From Clostridiaceae bacterium (GTDB lineage: Bacteria; Bacillota; Clostridia; Lachnospirales; Lachnospiraceae): a DNA stretch of 64,000 nt. The DNA lies in NCBI GenBank assembly GCA_910575795.1, contig CAJTGE010000009.1, positions 102,351 to 166,350 of the forward strand, given 5' to 3'. This document shows positions 58,366 through 64,000 of this stretch, one piece after another. A program made the position numbers and the translations under genes. The number at the start of each line of letters is the position of its first letter. Position 1 is the stretch's first letter. Under the pieces are notes generated by a model. That model searched no databases. It was not told where the DNA came from and saw only the letters and a program-made list of their open reading frames with translations.

Positions 58366-59918
58366 CGTGGATACAGGCACCGCGCCTTTTGATCGGCGCG
58401 CCGAAGAGCGGGAGCGGGAAGACGCTTATCACATGCGGGCTTTTGGAGGCGTTCGCGCGCCGGGGCCTGCGCCCTGTCTCCTGCAAATGCGGGCCGGATT
58501 ACATTGATCCTATGTTTCACAAGTATGTTTTGGGGATTCCGGGCCGGAATCTGGACAGCTTTTTTCTGGGAGAAGAGGAAGTGAGGGAAGCTCTGCGCCG
58601 TCTTATCATAGGCCGTCAGGCGGGGATTGCCGTGATTGAGGGCGTGATGGGGTATTACGACGGGATAGGCGGGAACTCTGACCGCGCCAGCACATGGGAG
58701 ATCGCGCGGATGACTGCTTCGCCGGCCGTACTGGCCGTGGACGGCCGGGGAGCTTCCCTGTCTGTGGCGGCTTTGCTCTCAGGATTTGCGCATTTTAGGA
58801 AGGACAGCCGGATTGCGGGCGTCATTTTAAACCGGGTGCGGGAGCAGACCTTTAAAAACTTAGCCCCGGCGATTGAGCACGAAACAGGTCTCCCGGTTTT
58901 CGGCTATGTGCCGCAGTCCGGCGATTATGCGATAGAAAGCCGCCATTTGGGGCTCTTCCTGCCGGGGGAGACAGAAGCGCTTCGCGAACGGATCGGCAGG
59001 CTGGCGGATCAGATGGAGCGGACGGTTGATGTGGAGGCTTTAATCCGGCTGGCCGGGCGGGCGGAGAGGCTGCAGGAAAGCGGGCGTGCGGATATGCCGC
59101 AGGCAGCCGGGCGGCCAGAGATACTGCGGGCAGACGGCCGGGCGGATATGCCGCAGGGGGAATCGGGACATATGCCCTGCCGGGTATGGCGCGACAGAAG
59201 CGGGCGGCCAGAGGAGGAAGCGGATACAGGAGAAAAGCGGCGGCTCCGGATCGGGGTGGCAAGGGACGAGGCGTTTTGCTTCTATTACCAGGAAAACCTT
59301 GAGCTGCTGGAACAGATGGGGGCGGAGCTTGTCCCGTTCAGCCCTCTGCGTGATACGGCGCTGCCGGAAAACGTCTGCGGCCTGATTTTAGGAGGCGGCT
59401 ATCCGGAAAACTATGCGGCCGGGCTGGCCCTCAATGAGGCGATGAGAGAGGAGATCGGCGCCGCGGCCCGGGCGGGCATGCCGATGCTGGCGGAGTGCGG
59501 GGGCTTCCTCTACCTGCACAGGACGCTTGAGGGCAGCGACGGGAAGGACTATCCCATGGCCGGGGCAGTGGATGCGGCGGCATTTCGCGGCGCGGGTCTT
59601 TCACGCTTTGGGTATGTGACACTGACCTCCCCGGAAGGGCTGGAAATCCGGGGGCATGAATTCCACTACTGGGACAGCGGGAGCCCGGGAACGGACTGGG
59701 AGGCGAAAAAGCCGTCCGGAGACAGAAAGTGGCGGTGCATGCGCCAGCGGCCGGGGATAAGAGGGAAAGGCAGGGGGGAGTTTGCCGCGGCGGCCCAGAT
59801 ATGGGGCTTTCCGCATCTTTATTACCCGTCCAATCCCCAATTTGCCGCCGGCTGGCTTGCGGCCTGCGGGGAATTCGCAGAGAGGGATGTTTCAGACGGG
59901 CGGAATCCTGCAGATTGA
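58362..59918 (+). CDS. cbiA: CbiA, cobyrinate a,c-diamide synthase
   Basis: ATG 58362 overlaps the stop of the fusion gene (ATGA); 518 residues, longer than typical (about 450). IGAPKSGSGKTLITCGLLEA is the P-loop of the synthetase domain, CKCGPDYIDPMFH the corrin-binding segment, and AECGGFLYLH the class I glutamine amidotransferase Cys motif. An insert of about 65 residues with repeated GRADMPQ units lies between the two domains (nt about 59070-59215). The enzyme amidates the a and c side chains using glutamine and ATP. Nineteen extra codons after its stop (59924-59980) read MNNAGTLERVAAAMEEIYF and may be a remnant. Confidence 0.94.
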   Translation: MTWIQAPRLLIGAPKSGSGKTLITCGLLEAFARRGLRPVSCKCGPDYIDPMFHKYVLGIPGRNLDSFFLGEEEVREALRRLIIGRQAGIAVIEGVMGYYDGIGGNSDRASTWEIARMTASPAVLAVDGRGASLSVAALLSGFAHFRKDSRIAGVILNRVREQTFKNLAPAIEHETGLPVFGYVPQSGDYAIESRHLGLFLPGETEALRERIGRLADQMERTVDVEALIRLAGRAERLQESGRADMPQAAGRPEILRADGRADMPQGESGHMPCRVWRDRSGRPEEEADTGEKRRLRIGVARDEAFCFYYQENLELLEQMGAELVPFSPLRDTALPENVCGLILGGGYPENYAAGLALNEAMREEIGAAARAGMPMLAECGGFLYLHRTLEGSDGKDYPMAGAVDAAAFRGAGLSRFGYVTLTSPEGLEIRGHEFHYWDSGSPGTDWEAKKPSGDRKWRCMRQRPGIRGKGRGEFAAAAQIWGFPHLYYPSNPQFAAGWLAACGEFAERDVSDGRNPAD

Positions 59919-60107
59919 AGATGAATAATGCCGGCACGCTGGAAAGAGTGGCTGCCGCTATGGAGGAGATATACTTTTAGTTGGGATTAAGTATGATGTG
60001 AGGAGTAAAAAGCATAGCTGTAAAATCGAAAAGTACAGCCAATGAAGAATCGTACAGCATTGCACAAATAACGGTGAATTGATAACAGGAAAGGAATACC
60101 ATAACCT

Positions 60108-60713
60108 ATGAGGGATGAATGGTTTATCAGGGGCAATGTCCCTATGACAAAGAGCGAGGCGCGCGCGGTTTCGCTGTCAAAGCTGGAGCTGTATCCCGGC
60201 TGCGTGCTGTGGGATATCGGCGCGGGGACGGGTTCCGTGTCCGTGGAGGCGGCCCTTTCCTGTCCGGACATCCGGATCGCGGCGATCGAATTCCGTCCTG
60301 AGGCGGCAGGCTTAATCCGGCAGAACTGCGAAAAAGCGGGGGTAAACTGTGTCGCCGTTGTGGAGGAAAAAGCGCCGGAATGCTTTACGGGCCTGTATAC
60401 AGAGGGCGCGCCGGGACGGGAAGGCGCGCGGCCGACGCATGCCTTTATCGGAGGAACGTCGGGACGCATGAGGGAGATTCTTGACGCGCTGCATGAGATA
60501 AATCCGGGGATCCGGGTGGTTATAAACATGATTGCGCTGGAATCCCTGTCTCAGGCATTGGAATATATAAATAAGAGAGGGATTCCGGCAGAGGTTGTCT
60601 CCGTGCAGATAGCCAGGGCGGAGGCCGCGGCAGGGCTGCATCTGATGAAGGGACAGAATCCGGTTTACGTGGCGTCATTCGGAGGGGACGAAAGACGGGA
60701 CAGGGATGGCTGA
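60108..60713 (+). CDS. cbiT: CbiT, cobalt-precorrin-7 C15-methyltransferase (decarboxylating)
   Basis: ATG 60108 after GGAAAGGAATACCATAACCT; 201 residues. GNVPMTKSEARAVSLSKL, VLWDIGAGTGSVSVEAAL (S-adenosylmethionine site), IEFRPEAAGLIRQNC and AFIGGTSGRMREILDAL match CbiT. It methylates C-15 and removes the acetate carboxyl at C-12. A 189-bp gap with no cbi gene separates it from cbiA, so it may have its own promoter. Terminated by, or near, the REP-like repeat. Confidence 0.94.
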   Translation: MRDEWFIRGNVPMTKSEARAVSLSKLELYPGCVLWDIGAGTGSVSVEAALSCPDIRIAAIEFRPEAAGLIRQNCEKAGVNCVAVVEEKAPECFTGLYTEGAPGREGARPTHAFIGGTSGRMREILDALHEINPGIRVVINMIALESLSQALEYINKRGIPAEVVSVQIARAEAAAGLHLMKGQNPVYVASFGGDERRDRDG

Positions 60714-60722
60714 TCAGGCTTG

Positions 60723-60768
60723 ATGCCCCGCTGCAAGCAGCGGGGTTGTTGGCTTCGGGGCAGTTCCT
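60723..60768. repeat. GC-palindromic intergenic repeat, copy 3
   Basis: ATGCCCCGCTGCAAGCAGCG, then GGGTTGTTGGCTTCGGGGC and AGTTCCTAA. Perfect palindrome CCCCGCTGCAAGCAGCGGGG is the best-formed of the three copies. It may end the cbi transcript. Confidence 0.75.
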
Positions 60769-60855
60769 AATTACGGCATTGCGTAAATAACAATGAATGC
60801 CAGCGCCTGCTCTTTGCGCAATGATGCGCCGGGAAATTAAAAATGGAGGAGATCA

Positions 60856-61854
60856 ATGAAGTATTATTTTGCCCCCATGGAGGGCATTACAGGGTATGTC
60901 TTCCGAAATGCCCACCACGCCTGCTTTTCCGGGGTGGAACGGTATTACACGCCGTTTCTGGCTCCCGGGAGCGGGAAGGGATTTTCCTCGCGGGAGCTTA
61001 GGGATATTCTGCCTGAGAACAACCGGGGAACGCCCGTGACGCCCCAGGTTTTGACCTGCCGGGAGGAAGATTTTATTAAGGCGTCAAAAACGCTGGCCGG
61101 ATATGGGTATGGTGAAGTCAACCTGAACCTGGGCTGCCCGTCAGGAACCGTGACAGCCAAGGGAAAGGGTTCCGGGTTTCTGGCGGATCCGGAACGGCTT
61201 GACCGGTTTCTGGACTGCGTTTTTTCAGAGCTTTCGGCCTCGTGCCCCGGGCTTCGCATTTCCATAAAAACGAGAATCGGATACGTATCGGAGGAGGAAT
61301 TCCCGGCGCTGCTTGAGATATTCAACCGCTATCCGGTCAGCGGGCTGATCGTCCACCCGCGCGTCCGGGAGGATTATTATAAAGGAAAGCCGAGGATGGA
61401 GGCATTTCGCCTGGCAGCAGGGGAAAGCAGGATTCCGCTCTGCTATAACGGGGATATCCGTTCCGTTTCGGATGCGGAGAATGTGGAGACGGAGTTTCCC
61501 GGCCTTTCGGCCATCATGATCGGGCGGGGCGCGGTAGCCTGTCCGTGGCTGATGGAGCAGTTAAAGGACGGCAGGTGGAAAAGGAAGACGGACGAGGAGG
61601 CAGACGAGGAGACAAACGAGGAGCTTCGCAGGCGTTTTGTGAAATTCCATGATATGCTTCTGTGCGGATATCAGGAGGTTATGCCCGGGGACCGGAATGT
61701 GCTTTTTAAAATGAAGGAGCTGTGGGATCATTTCGGAAGCCATTTTCCGGAGGCCGCGAAAGAACTGAAACGGATCCGCAAGGCGCAGAGGATCGCGGAG
61801 TATCAGGAGGCGGCGCGGTCTGTACTGCAGTCTGGAACGGCATTGTATCAATAA
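60856..61854 (+). CDS. tRNA-dihydrouridine synthase (Dus family)
   Basis: ATG 60856 after AAATGGAGGAGATCA; 332 residues. APMEGITGYVFRNAHH (flavin-binding start of the TIM barrel), LNLGCPSGTVTAKGKGSG (with the catalytic Cys), SIKTRIGY, LIVHPRVREDYYKG and YNGDIRSVSDAENVE (phosphate-binding) are all present, followed by the helical C-terminal domain. It reduces specific uridines in tRNA using FMN and NADPH. Unrelated in function to cobalamin synthesis; it follows the repeat copy 3 and probably has its own promoter. Confidence 0.93.
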   Translation: MKYYFAPMEGITGYVFRNAHHACFSGVERYYTPFLAPGSGKGFSSRELRDILPENNRGTPVTPQVLTCREEDFIKASKTLAGYGYGEVNLNLGCPSGTVTAKGKGSGFLADPERLDRFLDCVFSELSASCPGLRISIKTRIGYVSEEEFPALLEIFNRYPVSGLIVHPRVREDYYKGKPRMEAFRLAAGESRIPLCYNGDIRSVSDAENVETEFPGLSAIMIGRGAVACPWLMEQLKDGRWKRKTDEEADEETNEELRRRFVKFHDMLLCGYQEVMPGDRNVLFKMKELWDHFGSHFPEAAKELKRIRKAQRIAEYQEAARSVLQSGTALYQ

Positions 61855-62003
61855 CGGTGAATATCAGCGCCGGATATTTCCTGATGTTTCGTGCCTGGAG
61901 GCGCCATATCATAGATTTCTCCGTCAATCAGCTCCGCCCGCTGTCCCTCCGGCAAATCGTATATGTCTTTGACTGTATAGAATTTTTTCTGTGTTAATGC
62001 CAC
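61848..62003 (-). pseudogene. Truncated Uma2-family (DUF820) endonuclease-like gene
   Basis: On the - strand, from GTG 62003 (behind GGGAGGCCATTATTC) the frame reads MALTQKKFYTVKDIYDLPEG, then QRAELIDGEIYDMAPPGTKH before a stop at 61848 inside the end of the dus gene. This is the N-terminus of the Uma2 family (PD-(D/E)XK fold, usually about 180-190 residues; the ELIDGEI strand is diagnostic). Only 51 codons remain, so the rest has been deleted. It lies 18 bases after the stop of the - strand gene at 62022. Confidence 0.75.
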
Positions 62004-62021
62004 GAATAATGGCCTCCCTCT

Positions 62022-62840
62022 TTATATTTCCATTTTCTCATGCGGGACTTTTGCGAGAAAGTCTGTTTCATCAAGATTAGAAAAATACTCATGCACGGCT
62101 GTTTTAAGCTGTTCCAGCGAGATAATATCCCGCTTTCTGGGAGTATACCGGCCGAACGGTGTGACAAGGTTTACGCGTTCGGTATCCGTGCAATCGGGAT
62201 TTATCAGCGCATATGCCCTGCGTCCGCTCAGATTGAACCAGACCTCGCAGACGAATTGATTCCCAATTCCGTAAAACTGGAAAAATCCATCGTGCGATTT
62301 GAAAATCACGAAATCCTCTTTTCCCTCTGCAACAAGGGACAGGTAGTAATCCGATTCTTTTAAAATAATTCTCTCTGTTTTTTTACCGCTTGCCATTTCA
62401 ACATCGGGAACCCGCAGCACTCCTGTTTTGGGCCATTTACCGTCCACGAAGGAGAACACTACGTCAACAAAGCTTTTAATGCTGTCCTCTGCGCCGTTCA
62501 GAATCCGTTTATGGGCTTTGGTGATGGGTGAAACGGCCGTTTTGCCGGGAATACTGAGTATGGGAATTCCATCGTCCCAGGCCCAGGCAAACCCCTTTTC
62601 AGCCAGCCCGGAGCGCAGCAGCATCTCCCCGATATAGGTTCCGAACAGAACCGCGGTATTCCACAGGATGTTTGCGCCCTCATCGCTGTCATATTTGTCA
62701 AGGCTGTCATGGAAGGCATCGAGAAACGTATCAACGTGTCTGGCGCTTTCTCTTGTATAATCAAGCTCTATTTCGCTCTGCATGGCATACCGTACCGCAT
62801 CCTCCGCAATGCCGCGGGCAGCATCATTGAAATTTTTCAT
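62022..62840 (-). CDS. Uncharacterised 272-residue protein
   Basis: The chosen start is ATG at 62840 (MKNFNDAARGIAED) behind AGGGAGGATTCCAG; the frame extends 21 codons further without a better site. Soluble. An N-terminal helical part (YAMQSEIELDYTRES, AVLFGTYIGEMLLRSGLAE) precedes a strand-rich second half (KWPKTGVLRVPD, ESDYYLSLVAEGKEDFV). No motif recognised. It is followed by the Uma2 remnant in the same orientation. Its promoter is visible at 62892-62920. Confidence 0.6.
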   Translation of the reverse strand: MKNFNDAARGIAEDAVRYAMQSEIELDYTRESARHVDTFLDAFHDSLDKYDSDEGANILWNTAVLFGTYIGEMLLRSGLAEKGFAWAWDDGIPILSIPGKTAVSPITKAHKRILNGAEDSIKSFVDVVFSFVDGKWPKTGVLRVPDVEMASGKKTERIILKESDYYLSLVAEGKEDFVIFKSHDGFFQFYGIGNQFVCEVWFNLSGRRAYALINPDCTDTERVNLVTPFGRYTPRKRDIISLEQLKTAVHEYFSNLDETDFLAKVPHEKMEI

Positions 62841-62891
62841 CTGGAATCCTCCCTTGCTTATCCGTACAAGCATACAGCTTTGATACATTTT

Positions 62892-62920
62892 AGTATAAAA
62901 CATTTGCCTGTTGCCTGCAA
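62892..62920 (-). promoter_or_regulatory. Promoter of the - strand unknown gene
   Basis: On the - strand TTGCAG (complement of 62915-62920), 17 bases, TATACT (complement of 62892-62897). Confidence 0.65.
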
Positions 62921-62959
62921 TGTATATTTATCGAGATGTTTTCACTGGAGGTATAATTG

Positions 62960-63030
62960 GTTACTGTTCACACACCGGCCAATGCGAAGCGTGTTACTGG
63001 GCACAGCCCGTCAGGGGTGTGAACAGTAAC
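62960..63030. repeat. Palindromic repeat unit with perfect 14-bp arms
   Basis: GTTACTGTTCACAC (62960-62973) and GTGTGAACAGTAAC (63017-63030) flank 43 bp that include GCGTGTTACTGGGCAC. A half of the arm recurs at 48904-48915. This looks like a dispersed extragenic palindrome or a miniature inverted-repeat element. Confidence 0.7.
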
Positions 63031-63069
63031 AGATTCCGGGCTATCTGGATTTCTTTGTGGATTTCCTTA

Positions 63070-63098
63070 TTGACTTCACCCTGACAAAATGCTATGAT
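63070..63098 (+). promoter_or_regulatory. Small-RNA promoter
   Basis: TTGACT (63070-63075), 17 bases, TATGAT (63093-63098). Confidence 0.75.
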
Positions 63099-63104
63099 GA
63101 AGTT

Positions 63105-63214
63105 GTAATAAAAAAGGCGGCGATGTAGCTGCCGCCCTTTGGTGATTAATGATTGCTTTGGCAATCATCTCTCGACCCATCAGATGCCGCCAAGCTTGCT
63201 GATGGGTCTTTTTC
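63105..63214 (+). ncRNA. Small RNA with three hairpins and a terminator
   Basis: From the promoter: GGCGGC with GCCGCC (63117-63137), ATGATTGC with GCAATCAT (63149-63168) and a terminator GACCCATCAG with CTGATGGGTC (63174-63208) followed by T. The layout is that of a short antisense or regulatory RNA. On the other strand a 47-codon frame (63146-63289) overlaps it, so it may be the antitoxin of a type I pair. Confidence 0.65.
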
Positions 63215-63289
63215 TGTCTCTGCCTTATGCCGATCTATGTAAGGTTTACACTTCTGGACTAATGAGATCAACCCGTTAAGGCCGCCCAC
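63146..63289 (-). CDS. Possible type I toxin-like peptide, antisense to the small RNA
   Basis: On the - strand from GTG 63289 the frame reads VGGLNGLISLVQKCKPYID and continues charged and Ser/Ala-rich to a stop at 63146. Four further codons upstream (IFTGI) would lengthen the hydrophobic part, but no good start or ribosome site is seen. A hydrophobic beginning and polar tail plus complete overlap with an RNA of the opposite strand suggest a toxin. Weakly supported. Confidence 0.35.
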   Translation of the reverse strand: MGGLNGLISLVQKCKPYIDRHKAETEKDPSASLAASDGSRDDCQSNH

Positions 63290-63379
63290 AATGCCCGTAA
63301 AGATACTTACTCAAACTTCCCACATTAAAAATGGGATTTGCTCCTTGAAAAATCAATACTTTAGCTCACAAAATAGCGC

Positions 63380-64000
63380 TCAGGTAGCCGCTGAACCGCA
63401 CTCCAATGCTTTTTGCATGTACTTTGGCAGCCGCTGAATAAAGCTGGCGGTGAATTCCTCCAGCTGCTGTTCTGTGATGTGGAAATATTCCATAACGGTA
63501 TCCATTAGTGCATCTATGATAATCCTCATGGATTGACTGAACGTGATGTCAGCCAGTTCATCCATGAGGCAGAAAAACAGTTCGCAAATCGTTTTGTCAT
63601 CCGTATTGCATCGCTGTGTAACTGCAAGCATCATATATCGTGCAAAAACAATGGATACATGAGCGGTCAAAGCATCATAGGAAAGGCTCCGGCACTCCGT
63701 TACCAGATGCAGATAGGATTTGCAGGTCTTGAAAAATACCTCAATATCCCAGCGCTTCCCATAAATACGGATGATTTCTTCCTCTGAGAGAGTTGTATCC
63801 GTGCTGATGATGGCAAGCCAGTCTTTTTTCTTGCTTTTGTTCCGAACACAGACGATTTTTGCCTCAATTGCCTCGTCACCAAAGGTTACGTCAATGGAAA
63901 GCAGATATTTGGAGCGGCCTCTGCGTTTTCTGCACTGTTTATAGATTTCTTTGATGTTGTATTTGCCATCTTGATAGCCATATTTGATTTTACTGCTTTT
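63380..64000 (-). CDS. IS4-family transposase, 5' end beyond window
   Basis: The - strand frame is open from the right edge to a TGA at 63380; only the C-terminal part (about 205 residues) is visible. It contains IYGKRWDIEVFFKTCK (nt about 63760-63713), the Y-(2)-R-(3)-E-(6)-K signature of IS4-group DDE transposases, including the third catalytic acid. Upstream KIVCVRNKSKKKDWLAI and STDTTLSEEEIIR also fit. No stop or frameshift breaks the visible part, so the copy may be intact. The inverted end of the insertion sequence would lie left of 63380 but was not identified. Confidence 0.85.
   Translation of the reverse strand, partial: KSSKIKYGYQDGKYNIKEIYKQCRKRRGRSKYLLSIDVTFGDEAIEAKIVCVRNKSKKKDWLAIISTDTTLSEEEIIRIYGKRWDIEVFFKTCKSYLHLVTECRSLSYDALTAHVSIVFARYMMLAVTQRCNTDDKTICELFFCLMDELADITFSQSMRIIIDALMDTVMEYFHITEQQLEEFTASFIQRLPKYMQKALECGSAAT

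Overview
The window looks like a spore-forming anaerobic Clostridia genome, most likely Lachnospiraceae or a close relative. Firmicute-type Shine-Dalgarno sequences (AGGAGG) are everywhere, there is an alpha/beta-type small acid-soluble spore protein gene, an oxygen-independent (cbi) cobalamin operon, a PadR/DUF1700/DUF4097 cassette and an IS4-type transposase. Genus cannot be settled from sequence alone.

Two very different regions meet near 48.9 kb. Region A (1 to about 48.9 kb) is AT-richer and almost entirely co-oriented on the + strand. It is dominated by unfamiliar genes and reads as part of a large mobile element (conjugative plasmid, integrative element or phage-plasmid). It holds a partial D12-type DNA adenine methylase, an HNH-like protein and a 1,779-residue multi-membrane protein with a signal peptide (possibly a conjugation channel component). 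A secreted/surface block follows at 10.4-24.9 kb: MucBP-like repeat proteins, a BspA-type leucine-rich-repeat adhesin, three proteins sharing one C-terminal module and a lipoprotein. After that come plasmid-type housekeeping genes (DUF262, DUF3846, DUF4314), many one-domain winged-helix DNA-binding proteins, an amidoligase, a ribbon-helix-helix pair facing a divergent membrane protein, a polytopic membrane protein, a minimal tyrosine recombinase and an overlapping chain of unknown genes. The region ends in a tandemly duplicated type I toxin-antitoxin locus.

The most striking feature of region A is a short polar DNA motif, consensus YCAGGGGTAY. It occurs roughly once per half kilobase on the + strand from 0.68 to 47.06 kb. 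It falls in all three codon phases, in intergenic DNA, and still on the + strand inside the one large gene transcribed from the - strand. It is nearly absent from the complementary strand, and its AGGGGTA core was not seen to the right of 47.06 kb. This points to a DNA-level, strand-polar signal belonging to the element rather than to a protein or mRNA feature.

Region B (about 48.9-64 kb) is GC-rich and looks like host chromosome. It contains a PadR-regulated envelope cassette, a spore protein and the cobalamin genes cbiD, cbiL, cbiF, cbiG, cbiH, a cbiJ-cbiE fusion, cbiA and cbiT, then a tRNA-dihydrouridine synthase. The cbi genes act together on the cobalt-containing corrin ring from precorrin-2/cobalt-factor II to cobyrinic acid a,c-diamide; cbiC, cbiP and cbiB are not in the window. 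Beyond them lie a truncated Uma2 pseudogene, an uncharacterised - strand gene, palindromic repeats, a small-RNA locus that may be another type I toxin-antitoxin pair, and an IS4-family transposase cut by the right edge. Repeated GC-rich palindromes lie between the chromosomal genes, including inside the cbi operon.
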